64,000 nucleotides of DNA from Lachnospiraceae bacterium (lineage in GTDB: Bacteria > Bacillota > Clostridia > Lachnospirales > Lachnospiraceae), in assembly GCA_014804795.1 (NCBI GenBank), contig JAAUZC010000023.1, positions 208,455 to 272,454 on the forward strand. Direction: 5' to 3'. A program made the translations under genes and the position numbers. Below the pieces are notes generated by a model that worked only from the letters and a program-made list of their open reading frames with translations, did not search any database and was not told the DNA's origin. Positions 49,315-58,520 of the stretch are shown here, in pieces; the first letter of the stretch is position 1; each line of letters opens with the position of its first letter.

Positions 49315-50097
49315 GTGAATGTAACCGAACGCCGTATGCAAATTTTTAACCTGCTCAAAACAAATGAGACCGTTGAGCTGAATGATCTGGCAAAACGTTT
49401 TCATGTTTCAACCATGACGATTCGGCGGGATCTGCAGATGTTTGAGCGTCAGGGACTGCTTCAGATCAACTGCGGGGAGGCCTATCTGATCAGAAATTCT
49501 GCCCATGAACCGAGTTTTGCGGTAAAATCCGAACAGAATATGCTACAGAAACAAAATATCGGCCGCCGGGCCGCACAATTTGTCGAGGACGGAGATATCA
49601 TTATACTGGATTGCGGAACAACGCCCTTGCAGATGCTTTCTTTCCTTGGAAATAAACATGTAACCGTTATTACGAATTCATGGCCGAGCGCGCACTTCAT
49701 AACGGGAAACTCAAATATAAAACTGATCTTTGCCCCCGGTGAATATTATGAGGTGAGTGCCGGCATGACGGGTCCTCTGACAACTGACTTCTTTGCGCAT
49801 CTCCATGCGGATAAGGTTTTCATGGGTGCACACGGATTCAATATTCGCAACGGAGTGACGGAACCGGATATCGAATTCAACTCCAAGAAGGCTCTGATGT
49901 CTGCCGGAAAAGAACATTTTTTGCTGGTTGACTCCACAAAATACGAAAAAACCTTTCTCATGAAATACGCAGATTTGGAGGCATTTGACCATATCATCAC
50001 AGACGAGAACTTTCCTTTCGCCAAACGTGCCGAGTTGGAAGAAGCCTGTAGGGATGTGATATATGCCTCACGCCCGAACGAAACTACTGTCGGTTAA
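49315..50097 (+). CDS. DeoR family transcriptional regulator
   Basis: 260 residues. N-terminal DeoR helix-turn-helix: RRMQIFNLLKTNETVELNDLAKRFHVSTMTIRRDL, then the sugar-phosphate sensing domain with DIIILDCGTTPLQM and VITNSW, MTGPLTTDFF and DSTKYEK in family order. Such repressors bind a phosphorylated sugar and control nearby catabolic genes. The start is a GTG with AGGAGGTC upstream. It lies directly upstream of two oxidoreductases, which are its likely targets. Confidence 0.93.
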   Translation: MNVTERRMQIFNLLKTNETVELNDLAKRFHVSTMTIRRDLQMFERQGLLQINCGEAYLIRNSAHEPSFAVKSEQNMLQKQNIGRRAAQFVEDGDIIILDCGTTPLQMLSFLGNKHVTVITNSWPSAHFITGNSNIKLIFAPGEYYEVSAGMTGPLTTDFFAHLHADKVFMGAHGFNIRNGVTEPDIEFNSKKALMSAGKEHFLLVDSTKYEKTFLMKYADLEAFDHIITDENFPFAKRAELEEACRDVIYASRPNETTVG

Positions 50098-50124
50098 AAG
50101 CGCCCTGGAGATATTCTTCCCGTC

Positions 50125-50153
50125 TTGACATCTTTCAAGGATGATGATACTAT
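50125..50153 (+). promoter_or_regulatory. Promoter of the oxidoreductase pair
   Basis: Perfect TTGACA (50125-50130) and TACTAT (50148-50153), 17-base spacer. Confidence 0.75.
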
Positions 50154-50214
50154 TTTAACACATATTAACATAATTTTTTGTTATATAATGTTATTATTGC
50201 GAGGAGGATTTACT

Positions 50215-51243
50215 ATGGACAAATTAAACGTTGCAGTTGTAGGCGCAGGTATTTATGGTATCAATCATGTGAACGCATATCTTTCCAATCCGAATGTTAA
50301 TTTGGCGGCGGTGTGTGATCTGAATGAGAATCTGCGGGAAAAAATTGAAGAGCAGTATCATGTGAAAACGTACGGCAAGGTGGAGGATATGCTTGAGAAC
50401 GAAGAAATTGACGCAGTATCCATTGCGACACCGGACTTTAGCCATGCAGCCCCCGCCTTACAGGCGATCCGCTATGGCAAACATGTACTCATCGAAAAAC
50501 CGCTTGCAACCACACTGGAGGATGCGAGGGCGATCATTGCGGAGGCTGAAAAGAAAAACGTCCGTGTGGCGGTAGACTACCACAAACGATGGGATCCCGC
50601 TTCTATCCAGATTAAAAATGAGCTCGCGAAGCCCGAAGCGGGCAAGGTGATCCGGGGATATATGAGTATGGACGACATTATCGATGTACCGACAAAATGG
50701 TTTAACTGGTCAGACAAATCATCCCCCGTTCATTTTCTCGGCACGCACTGCTATGACTTGATCCGTTGGTATATGGGCTGTGAAGTGACGGAAGTTTACG
50801 CTGTCGGCACAAAAGAATACCTGAAATCCATGGGCATCGATACCTATGATTCCATTCAGGCATTCCTCACTTTTGAGAACGGCTGCCACTGGACCGTAGA
50901 GAATTCCTGGGTTCTCCCGACGGGATTCGCAAAGAACAATGACGGACACACACAGATTCTGACGACAAACTCCCTCTTGCGGGTAGACTCACAGAACCGT
51001 GGTGTTGAGATCTTTGACGATTCCAGATACAGAACGCCCAACTATTGTTTCATGCAGATGTTTGAGGGACGCCCGGTTGGTTTCGGGTATGATCCGATCA
51101 ATGATTTTGTACGCTGTCTGCAATATGATCTTCCGTTTATCGCCAATGCGAAAGACGGTCTTGAAGCAGAAAAAATTGCAGAGGCCGTACACAAGAGCGT
51201 GGAAACAGCAAGTGCAGTAAAAATTGAAAAGGAAATAAAATAG
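50215..51243 (+). CDS. Gfo/Idh/MocA family oxidoreductase
   Basis: 342 residues. N-terminal NAD(P)-binding fold VVGAGIYGINHVNAY near residue 9, the family signature GKHVLIEKPLATTLEDA with the catalytic-region EKP near residue 94, and the C-terminal substrate-binding fold with HFLGTHCYDLIRW, where the histidine is typical. Oxidises or reduces a sugar or inositol-like ring. The ATG at 50215 has GAGGAGG upstream. Followed after eight bases by a second family member. Confidence 0.92.
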   Translation: MDKLNVAVVGAGIYGINHVNAYLSNPNVNLAAVCDLNENLREKIEEQYHVKTYGKVEDMLENEEIDAVSIATPDFSHAAPALQAIRYGKHVLIEKPLATTLEDARAIIAEAEKKNVRVAVDYHKRWDPASIQIKNELAKPEAGKVIRGYMSMDDIIDVPTKWFNWSDKSSPVHFLGTHCYDLIRWYMGCEVTEVYAVGTKEYLKSMGIDTYDSIQAFLTFENGCHWTVENSWVLPTGFAKNNDGHTQILTTNSLLRVDSQNRGVEIFDDSRYRTPNYCFMQMFEGRPVGFGYDPINDFVRCLQYDLPFIANAKDGLEAEKIAEAVHKSVETASAVKIEKEIK

Positions 51244-51251
51244 GGGGCAGT

Positions 51252-52208
51252 ATGAAAAAATTTAATTACGGCATTTTAAGCACTGCATCGATCGTGCCAA
51301 GATTTATCGGGGCGCTCAGGGAGAGCAAAACCGGAGAGGTGGTTGCTATTGCCTCCCGGAGCGAAGAAAAGGCAAAAGAAAAAGCAAAAGAATGGAACAT
51401 TCCAAAAAGCTATGGCAGCTATGAAGCTCTGCTTGAAGATCCCGACATAAATGTGGTCTATGTCGCAATGATCAACAGCGAACACTATAAATATACCTTA
51501 AAATCTTTAGAGGCAGGAAAAAATGTAATCTGCGAAAAACCCTTTACGTTGAAGAGCGGGGAAGCCGCGCACCTTTTTCAAGTGGCAAAGGAAAAGGGAT
51601 TATTTCTGGCGGAAGCACAGAAATCGGTATTTCTTCCGGTGATGCAGGACATTAAGTCGTTGATTTCACAGGGACGGTTGGGAGCAATCCAATTTGCGGA
51701 CTTTACCAGTTCCTGTTCTGCCGTCTATAATGAATGGCTGCACAAAGCGGAGGCCGGAGGAGGCGCCATGGCCGGAAGTGCAAGCTATTCCCTCCATCTG
51801 GCAAAATATCTTTTTGGAAAAGAAGTAACTTCCTATGCCGGATTATGCACAAAAGGAGATTCGGAGGTAGACGAACAGTGTGTGATCAATCTGAGCCTGG
51901 ACAACCGCATTTTATTTGTGAGCAAGATTTCCACAAATGTAAAAGCAATTGACAGGGCGCTGATCTTCGGTGAACTGGGATATATCGAAATTCCGGAATA
52001 TTGGAAAGCGCGAAAAGCTGTCGTGCATTTTAACACAGGGGAAGATCTTGTGTTGGAACATCCCTGTCAATATGAACTGGTTTATGAGATAGAACATTTT
52101 CATGAGTGTATGCAGAATGGACTTTTGCAAAGTCCCGTGATGAGTGAAGAGATGACAGTCAGCACTCTGGAAATTCTGGATGGGATTCGGGAGGCCTGGA
52201 AGAAGTAA
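51252..52208 (+). CDS. Gfo/Idh/MocA family oxidoreductase
   Basis: 318 residues. Nucleotide fold YGILSTASIVPRFIGAL near residue 4 (a looser glycine motif, as in the trans-dihydrodiol dehydrogenase-like branch), NVICEKPFTLKSGEA near residue 91, then the second domain. It is paired with the preceding enzyme, so the two probably act in sequence on one sugar. The stop is inside a strong hairpin (52192-52221). Confidence 0.9.
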   Translation: MKKFNYGILSTASIVPRFIGALRESKTGEVVAIASRSEEKAKEKAKEWNIPKSYGSYEALLEDPDINVVYVAMINSEHYKYTLKSLEAGKNVICEKPFTLKSGEAAHLFQVAKEKGLFLAEAQKSVFLPVMQDIKSLISQGRLGAIQFADFTSSCSAVYNEWLHKAEAGGGAMAGSASYSLHLAKYLFGKEVTSYAGLCTKGDSEVDEQCVINLSLDNRILFVSKISTNVKAIDRALIFGELGYIEIPEYWKARKAVVHFNTGEDLVLEHPCQYELVYEIEHFHECMQNGLLQSPVMSEEMTVSTLEILDGIREAWKK

Positions 52209-52248
52209 ATCTTCCAGGCCTTCGGCCGAATTTATCGATTTATTTTTT
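52192..52248 (+). terminator. Hairpin and T-rich tract after the oxidoreductases
   Basis: AGGCCTGGAAGA (52192-52203) pairs with TCTTCCAGGCCT (52210-52221), a 12-bp perfect stem whose six-base loop includes the stop codon. A TTATTTTTT run comes about 20 bases later, so it may be a loose terminator. Confidence 0.6.
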
Positions 52249-52335
52249 GATATTATCATGTATTATTTGCTAAAATGTTACTGTAGATAATATCAAATGG
52301 AACTGACGCAGTAATTTTTTGAAAGGAGTTATGGC

Positions 52336-53721
52336 ATGGGAATTCTGGCAGCAGTTATGGTACCTCATCCGCCGCTTATTGTGCCGGAGATCGGGAGAGG
52401 CGAAGAGACTAAAATTCAGAAAACAATTGACGCTTATAAAAAAGCGGCACGGCAGATCGCGGCTTACGGGCCGGAGACCATTGTGATTTTGTCTCCGCAT
52501 CAGATTATGTATGCGGATTACTTTCATATCTCACCGGGAAAAGGAGCAAAGGGCGATTTCGGAAATTTCCGGGCAGGGAAAGTGAAATTTGAAGTTTCCT
52601 ATGATACGGAATTTGTGGAGGAACTGTGCCTGCTTGCAGGAGGACGGAATCTGCCCGCCGGAACAATGGGCGAGCGTGATAAAAAACTGGATCACGGGAC
52701 AATGGTGCCGTTATATTTTATTGATCAGTTCTGCAGCGAATATCAGGTGGTGAGGGTCGGCTTATCCGGACTGCCGCTTACAAAGCACTATGAACTGGGG
52801 GAGTGTATAAAAGAGGCGGCGAAGCGTCTGAACAGAAAAACGGTGATTGTTGCCAGCGGAGATTTGTCCCACCGGTTAAAGGAAGACGGACCTTACGGTT
52901 ATCGGGAGGAAGGTCCGGCATATGATGAACGCATTATGGAAGTAATGGGGACAGGAAATTTTTCGGAATTATTTGACTTTTCGGAAAAATTCTGTGATAA
53001 AGCAGGGGAGTGCGGGCATCGTTCTTTCACGATCATGGCAGGAGCATTTGATCAAACGGAAGTGAGAACAGAACAGCTCTCCTATGAGGGACCGTTCGGT
53101 GTGGGTTATGGCGTCTGCATGTACGAAAGGCTTGGGGAAAATCCGGAACGAAATTTCAGGCAGCAATTCGAAGAAAAAGAAAGACAGCGTCTTGCAGAGA
53201 TGCGGGGCAAGGAAGATGCGTATGTAAAACTTGCCCGAAAGACGATAGAAAAGTATATTATATCAGGAAGAAAACTTGAAGTGCCCGAACAACTTCCTGA
53301 GGAATTGTGTGAGCGCAGGGCAGGTGCGTTTGTCTCGATCAAAAAGGATGGACAGCTTCGGGGCTGCATCGGAACGATTCAGCCAGTGCAGTCCTGCCTG
53401 GCGGAAGAGATCATAGAAAATGCTATCAGTGCGTCGGTGCGGGACCCCAGATTTTCACCGATAGAACCGGAAGAACTGGAATATCTGGTGATCAGTGTAG
53501 ATGTGTTGGGTGAGACGGAAAAAATTTCCTCGCCGGAAGAACTTGATACGAAGAGATATGGCGTGATCGTCACAAAGGGACGAAAGAGAGGATTGCTTTT
53601 GCCGAATCTGGAGGGCATTGATACGGTGGAAGAGCAGATTGCAATTGCAAAGAAAAAAGCGGGCATCGGCGAACGGGAAGAAGTGGAACTTGAACGCTTT
53701 GAGGTAGTAAGACATTATTGA
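52336..53721 (+). CDS. AmmeMemoRadiSam protein: MEMO1 and AMMECR1 domain fusion
   Basis: 461 residues. The N-terminal 270 residues are a MEMO1/LigB-like domain: MVPHPPLIVPEIG, VILSPHQ, then HGTMVPLYFI and SGDLSHRL in family order, with the histidines of a metal site. The C-terminal 190 residues are an AMMECR1 domain with GAFVSIKKDGQLRGCIGTIQP near residue 340. These two families travel with a radical SAM enzyme in many bacteria and archaea; the pathway is unknown. AAAGGAG precedes the ATG. The radical SAM partner follows. Confidence 0.92.
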   Translation: MGILAAVMVPHPPLIVPEIGRGEETKIQKTIDAYKKAARQIAAYGPETIVILSPHQIMYADYFHISPGKGAKGDFGNFRAGKVKFEVSYDTEFVEELCLLAGGRNLPAGTMGERDKKLDHGTMVPLYFIDQFCSEYQVVRVGLSGLPLTKHYELGECIKEAAKRLNRKTVIVASGDLSHRLKEDGPYGYREEGPAYDERIMEVMGTGNFSELFDFSEKFCDKAGECGHRSFTIMAGAFDQTEVRTEQLSYEGPFGVGYGVCMYERLGENPERNFRQQFEEKERQRLAEMRGKEDAYVKLARKTIEKYIISGRKLEVPEQLPEELCERRAGAFVSIKKDGQLRGCIGTIQPVQSCLAEEIIENAISASVRDPRFSPIEPEELEYLVISVDVLGETEKISSPEELDTKRYGVIVTKGRKRGLLLPNLEGIDTVEEQIAIAKKKAGIGEREEVELERFEVVRHY

Positions 53722-53757
53722 AGATAGTGTGGAAAGGGCACGGTTATTAGTAAGAAA

Positions 53758-54585
53758 ATGGAAATAATCTGTCAGGTATGTATGCATCATTGCAGATTGC
53801 TGCCCGGACAGTGGGGCATCTGCAGAGCAAGAAAAAACGAGGACGGGAAAATGGTCTGCGAAAGCTACGGGCAGGTTTCGTCCCTTGCGTTAGATCCGAT
53901 TGAGAAAAAGCCGTTAAACCGCTTTTATCCGGGAAGCAATATATTGTCGGTCGGGAGCTTCGGCTGTAATCTGCGCTGCCCTTTCTGCCAGAACCATGAA
54001 ATTTCCATGGTAAAACCGGACATGTCCGACGATTGCTATCTTTCCCCGGCGACGCTCACTTCGATTGCGGTAAATTATAAAGAAAAAGGAAATATCGGCG
54101 TGGCATTCACCTATAACGAACCGTTAGTCGGCTGGGAGTATGTGTTTGATACGGCGAAACTTGTAAAAGAAGCAGGTATGAAAAATATACTTGTGACAAA
54201 CGGAACGGCGGAGCCCGATATTCTGGAAAAACTTCTGCCCTATATTGACGCTATGAATATTGATCTGAAAGGGTTCCGTGAAGAATATTATAAAAAACTG
54301 GGAGGAAGCCTCGGCTCTGTAAAAGAATTTATCAAAAGGGCAGCGGCGGGATGTCATGTGGAACTGACAACGTTAGTCATACCCGGAGAAAATGACAGTA
54401 TTTCGGAGATGGAAGAAGAAGCGGAATGGATTGCCTCTATTGATAAGGAAATTCCTCTCCATGTCAGCCGTTTTTTTCCGCGTTTTCAAATGCAGGATAG
54501 AAATGCGACGGCAGTGGAGAGAGTATACAGCCTTGCAAAGACGGCAAGAAAGCATTTAAAGTATGTGTATACGGGGAACTGTTAG
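53758..54585 (+). CDS. AmmeMemoRadiSam radical SAM enzyme (AmrS-like)
   Basis: 275 residues. An N-terminal cysteine motif CQVCMHHC near residue 5, then the radical SAM cluster motif CNLRCPFC, in which three cysteines fit CxxxCxxC, near residue 72, and EPLVGWEYV, DIDLKG-like MNIDLKGF and the glycine-rich LVIPGEND strand of a partial TIM barrel. It would cleave S-adenosylmethionine to a radical; the substrate is unknown. No strong Shine-Dalgarno; the start is kept because the CxxC motif lies at residue 5. It follows the Memo/AMMECR1 gene by 36 bases. Confidence 0.9.
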   Translation: MEIICQVCMHHCRLLPGQWGICRARKNEDGKMVCESYGQVSSLALDPIEKKPLNRFYPGSNILSVGSFGCNLRCPFCQNHEISMVKPDMSDDCYLSPATLTSIAVNYKEKGNIGVAFTYNEPLVGWEYVFDTAKLVKEAGMKNILVTNGTAEPDILEKLLPYIDAMNIDLKGFREEYYKKLGGSLGSVKEFIKRAAAGCHVELTTLVIPGENDSISEMEEEAEWIASIDKEIPLHVSRFFPRFQMQDRNATAVERVYSLAKTARKHLKYVYTGNC

Positions 54586-54688
54586 GGGAAATACACGTCC
54601 CTTTGTGAAAACTACATAGAAAAATGGCAAAAAATGCGTAAAAATAGAATTATTTGTTATGGAATATAGAAAAGAAGAATGATATAAT

Positions 54689-54765
54689 GAGCGTTAGCGA
54701 GAAGAACATGCTTGCATGTTCGGCGAGCGGCGAATGACGATCATGAATCGCAGATTCATGATATA
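54689..54765 (+). repeat. Two-hairpin repeat, copy 2
   Basis: It runs GAGCGTTAGCGAG, hairpin GAACATGC/GCATGTTC (54704-54721), linker GGCGAGCGGCGAATGACG, hairpin ATCATGAATC gca GATTCATGAT (54740-54762). The rest of the 245-base gap before parA (54586-54830) shows nothing else that I can name. Confidence 0.6.
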
Positions 54766-54830
54766 ATAACCGCAGAAGAAAAACGGAACTAATGATAAAT
54801 TGCTGCATATGTGGCGGAATGTGAGGAAAA

Positions 54831-55592
54831 ATGGCAAAAGTAATTGCAGTTGCAAATCAGAAAGGCGGCGTAGGAAAAACAACAACTTCCATCAATTTAA
54901 CGGCGGCTCTTGCTGAAGAGGGAAAAAAAGTTTTACTGATCGATGCCGACCCGCAGGGAAATGCGACCAGCGGATACGGTATAAATAAAAATGAACTGGA
55001 AAATACGATTTATGAACTGATGTTGGGCGAATGTACGATCGGGGAGTGCCTTTTGAAGGATGTGATTCCGAACGTTTCTCTGATTCCGGCAAATGTAAAT
55101 CTGGCAGCAGTCGAGATTGAGCTGATCGATACGGAAAAGAAAGAATTCATTTTAAAAAATGAAATCGATTATATCAGGGATCAGTATGATTATATTATGA
55201 TAGACTGCCCGCCTTCTTTGAGTATTCTCACGGTGAATGCCATGGTGACGGCAGATACGGTGCTTGTACCGATCCAGTGTGAGTATTATGCTTTGGAAGG
55301 CCTTAGCCAGCTCATCTATACGGTAAACCTTGTCAGGGAACGGTTAAATCCGGTACTGGATATTGAGGGCGTTGTATTTACAATGTATGATTCCAGAACA
55401 AACCTTTCCATGCAGGTTGTGGAAAATGTAAAGAGCAATTTGACACAGCATATTTTTGAGACGGCAATTCCGAGAAATATCCGGCTGGCGGAAGCGCCCA
55501 GCCACGGCGTTCCGATCAATAAATACGACGAGAGATCTGCGGGAGCTGAAGCGTACGCAAAACTGGCGCAGGAGATACTTAAAAATAGCTGA
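54831..55592 (+). CDS. parA: Chromosome partitioning ATPase ParA (Soj)
   Basis: 253 residues. Deviant Walker [10 protein letters not shown] near residue 11, with the second lysine of ParA/MinD type, Walker A' [10 protein letters not shown] near residue 35 and Walker [10 protein letters not shown] near residue 120. ATP-bound ParA dimers coat the nucleoid and move ParB-parS complexes. The stop is followed by a three-hairpin region before parB. Confidence 0.96.
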   Translation: MAKVIAVANQKGGVGKTTTSINLTAALAEEGKKVLLIDADPQGNATSGYGINKNELENTIYELMLGECTIGECLLKDVIPNVSLIPANVNLAAVEIELIDTEKKEFILKNEIDYIRDQYDYIMIDCPPSLSILTVNAMVTADTVLVPIQCEYYALEGLSQLIYTVNLVRERLNPVLDIEGVVFTMYDSRTNLSMQVVENVKSNLTQHIFETAIPRNIRLAEAPSHGVPINKYDERSAGAEAYAKLAQEILKNS

Positions 55593-55685
55593 GTCGAAAG
55601 ACGAAGCTATTTGCTACTTCTCAATTTGTGCAGCAAATGGAGAAGGTTCACGTAATAGCTGAGTCGAAAGACGAAGCTGTTTGCT
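55583..55685 (+). repeat. Duplicated hairpin between parA and parB
   Basis: A 32-base unit AATAGCTGAGTCGAAAGACG... occurs at 55584-55615 and 55654-55685 (70 apart, one base differing); in the first, AAATAGCT pairs with AGCTATTT around a GAAA tetraloop. Between the copies, CTTCTC/GAGAAG with ATTTG/CAAAT (55617-55645) forms a third hairpin. The first copy includes the parA stop. Confidence 0.65.
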
Positions 55686-55716
55686 GGAAGCATAAAGAAG
55701 AAAGAACGGGGGACGT

Positions 55717-56619
55717 ATGGCAGCAAAGGGAAGAGGATTAGGAAAAGGTCTGGATGCACTCATACCAAGTGCACAGACACCGAAGAAAACAAAAGAAGTC
55801 GTGGAAGTTTCTGAGGAAAAAGGGAAAGAGCAGTTTGTTAAGATCACAAAGGTAGAACCTAACAGAGAGCAGCCCCGTAAGAACTTTGACGAGGACGCAT
55901 TGCAGGAACTTGCCGATTCTATCAAACAGTTCGGGCTGTTGCAGCCGATTCTTGTGCAGGATAGAAAAACCTACTATGAAATAGTTGCAGGCGAAAGAAG
56001 ATGGCGTGCTTCTAAGCTTGCCGGTTTAAAAGAAGTGCCTGTGATCATCAAAGACTTTACGGAACAGGAGATTGTGGAAATATCCCTCATTGAAAATATC
56101 CAGAGAGAGGACTTAAACCCGATCGAGGAGGCGCTTGCCTATAAACGCCTGCTGACAGAATTTAAACTGACACAGGATGAGGTGGCGGAGAGAGTTTCCA
56201 AGAGCAGGACTACAGTGACTAACTCCATGCGTCTTTTAAAGCTGGATGACAGAGTACAGCAGATGATCATAGACGATATGATCACCACCGGACATGCGCG
56301 GGCGCTGATCAGCATTGAAGACAACAATATGCAGTATGAGCTGGCACAGAAGATTTTTGATGAAAAGCTGAATGTGCGTGAAGTAGAAAAACTGGTAAAG
56401 AGTATTCAAAGCCCGAAACCCAAAAAAGAGCCCAAAAAGGTGAATGAAAGTCTGGAACTTGTCTACAGGGATATTGCGGAAAAGTTAAAACAGTCTCTGG
56501 GGACAAAGGTTTCCATTCAGCCGAAAGAAAACGGGGCGGGAAAAATGGAAATTGAATTTTTCAGTCATGAGGAACTGGAAAGAATTACGGAATTTTTTAT
56601 GAAAAAACAGGGTAAATAA
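55717..56619 (+). CDS. parB: Chromosome partitioning protein ParB (Spo0J)
   Basis: 300 residues. N-terminal CTPase/ParB box with NREQPRKNFD near residue 47 and the arginine patch GERRWRASKLAG near residue 92, then a helix-turn-helix with LTQDEVAERVSKSRTTVTNSMR that binds parS, and a C-terminal dimerisation domain. A basic RGLGKGLDALIP stretch at the N-terminus is the ParA-stimulating peptide. The parS sites at 19066 and 19113 lie about 36 kb away. GGGGGA precedes the ATG. Confidence 0.96.
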   Translation: MAAKGRGLGKGLDALIPSAQTPKKTKEVVEVSEEKGKEQFVKITKVEPNREQPRKNFDEDALQELADSIKQFGLLQPILVQDRKTYYEIVAGERRWRASKLAGLKEVPVIIKDFTEQEIVEISLIENIQREDLNPIEEALAYKRLLTEFKLTQDEVAERVSKSRTTVTNSMRLLKLDDRVQQMIIDDMITTGHARALISIEDNNMQYELAQKIFDEKLNVREVEKLVKSIQSPKPKKEPKKVNESLELVYRDIAEKLKQSLGTKVSIQPKENGAGKMEIEFFSHEELERITEFFMKKQGK

Positions 56620-56639
56620 ACCGGAATGAGGATGAACAC

Positions 56640-57158
56640 ATGAACAGTGATTTTTTGACAATGATCGGTTTAGGGGGAATCGATATCGGATATATTCTGG
56701 TCGGTATCGTGGCTGTGATTCTGATTCTCCTGATCTTACTGATCGTATTGCTGGTAAAATACACTAAGATAAAAAAACGATATGATAAATTTATGCGGGG
56801 AAAAAATGCTTCCAGTCTGGAAGATGATATGCATGGACTTTTTGAGGATATGAAGCTTTTAAAGGCCAATGCAGATAAAAATAAAAAGGATATCCGCGTA
56901 TTATATAAAAATATGGAAAAGACGTTCCAGAAACTGGGCATTGTGAAATATGATGCTTTTAATCAGATGGGCGGACAGCTTTCCTTTTCCCTTGCTCTGT
57001 TAGATGAGAATGACAATGGATTTATCTTAAATTCTGTCCATAGCAGTGAAGGCTGTTATTCTTACACAAAACAGATAAAAAACGGAAAGAGCGCGATTTC
57101 TTTAGGAGCGGAGGAAGAGCAGGCGTTAAATATTGCAATGGAAAGGTCTTCAAAATAA
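56640..57158 (+). CDS. DUF4446 membrane protein
   Basis: 172 residues. One membrane helix near residues 17-42, then a coiled coil and a DUF4446 domain with KYDAFNQMGGQLSFSLALLDENDNGF, the family core, near residue 102. Commonly sits between parB and serS in Clostridia. Function unknown. AATGAGGATG precedes the start; spacing to parB is 20 bases. Confidence 0.9.
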   Translation: MNSDFLTMIGLGGIDIGYILVGIVAVILILLILLIVLLVKYTKIKKRYDKFMRGKNASSLEDDMHGLFEDMKLLKANADKNKKDIRVLYKNMEKTFQKLGIVKYDAFNQMGGQLSFSLALLDENDNGFILNSVHSSEGCYSYTKQIKNGKSAISLGAEEEQALNIAMERSSK

Positions 57159-57198
57159 AATATAGCAAAACGTAAATAATGATAGAAAGAGGAGTGTT

Positions 57199-58479
57199 AT
57201 GATCGATATAAAGTTTTTAAGAGAGAACCCGGAAATAGTAAAAGAAAATATCAAAAAGAAATTCCAGGACAGTAAACTGCCCATGGTCGATGAAGTGATC
57301 GCTCTGGATGCTGACAGGAGAAAAGCGCAGCAGGAAGCCGATGAATTAAAAGCGGCAAAAAACAAAATTGCCAAAGAAATCGGTATGTTAATGGGGCAGG
57401 GAAAGAAAGAAGAAGCGGAAGAAAAGAAAAAAGAGGTTGCAGTAAATGCGGCGCGCCTGTCGGAACTGGAGAAAAAGCAGGCGGAACTGGAAGAAAAAGT
57501 AACGAATATTATGATGGTTATCCCGAATATTATCGATCCGTCCGTGCCTGTCGGGAAAGATGACTCGGAAAATGTGGAAGTTCAGAAATATGGAGAACCG
57601 GTTGTTCCTGATTTTGAGATTCCTTATCATACCGAGATCATGGAGCGGGTAAAAGGAATTGATTTGGATGCGGCAAGAAAGGTGGCAGGAAACGGTTTTT
57701 ATTATCTGATGGGAGATATTGCCAGGCTTCATTCCGCAGTACTTTCCTATGCCAGGGATTTCATGATCGGCAGAGGTTTTACCTACTGTATTCCGCCTTA
57801 TATGATTCACGGCAACGTAGTTTCCGGTGTTATGAGTTTTCCGGAGATGGATGCCATGATGTATAAAATAGAGGGAGAAGATTTATACTTAATTGGTACT
57901 TCCGAGCATTCCATGATCGGGAAATTTATTGATACCATGATACCGGAAGCGGAGCTGCCGAAAACGCTGACCAGCTATTCACCCTGTTTCAGAAAGGAAA
58001 AAGGCGCGCACGGCCTGGAAGAGCGCGGCGTTTACAGAATCCACCAGTTTGAGAAACAGGAGATGATCGTAGTCTGCAAGCCCGAAGAATCACCGATGTG
58101 GTTTGAAAAACTCTGGCAGAATACGGTGGATCTGTTCCGCTCTCTGGATATACCGGTGCGGACGATCGAGTGTTGTTCCGGCGATCTGGCAGACCTGAAA
58201 GTTAAATCCTTTGATGTGGAAGCATGGTCCCCGAGACAGAAAAAATACTTTGAAGTAGGAAGCTGCTCCAATCTTGGCGATGCTCAGGCAAGAAGACTGA
58301 AAATCCGTGTAAAAGGCAGTGATGGAAACAAGTATTTCGCACATACATTAAATAATACAGTAGTAGCGCCGCCCAGAATGCTGATCGCGTTCCTGGAAAA
58401 TAACCTGCAGGCGGATGGTTCTATCAAAGTACCGGAAGTACTGCGGCCTTATATGGGTGGAATTGAGAAAATCTCTTAA
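57199..58479 (+). CDS. serS: Seryl-tRNA synthetase
   Basis: 426 residues. N-terminal antiparallel coiled-coil arm (about residues 25-105) that grips the long arm of tRNA-Ser, then the class II core: motif 2 FRKEKGAHGLEERGVYRIHQFEK near residue 262 and motif 3 NTVVAPPRMLIAFLEN near residue 388. It charges tRNA-Ser with serine. GAGGAGTG precedes the ATG. No T-box leader fits into the 40-base gap before it. Confidence 0.97.
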   Translation: MIDIKFLRENPEIVKENIKKKFQDSKLPMVDEVIALDADRRKAQQEADELKAAKNKIAKEIGMLMGQGKKEEAEEKKKEVAVNAARLSELEKKQAELEEKVTNIMMVIPNIIDPSVPVGKDDSENVEVQKYGEPVVPDFEIPYHTEIMERVKGIDLDAARKVAGNGFYYLMGDIARLHSAVLSYARDFMIGRGFTYCIPPYMIHGNVVSGVMSFPEMDAMMYKIEGEDLYLIGTSEHSMIGKFIDTMIPEAELPKTLTSYSPCFRKEKGAHGLEERGVYRIHQFEKQEMIVVCKPEESPMWFEKLWQNTVDLFRSLDIPVRTIECCSGDLADLKVKSFDVEAWSPRQKKYFEVGSCSNLGDAQARRLKIRVKGSDGNKYFAHTLNNTVVAPPRMLIAFLENNLQADGSIKVPEVLRPYMGGIEKIS

Positions 58480-58520
58480 AATCACAGCATAAATGCGGAG
58501 CTGGAATGGAGGTGAAATCT

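Noticed and set aside
57159..57198. T-box leader or tRNA-Ser near serS
   Set aside because: The gap is only 40 bases and no tRNA T-loop (GTTCRANYC) was seen near serS.
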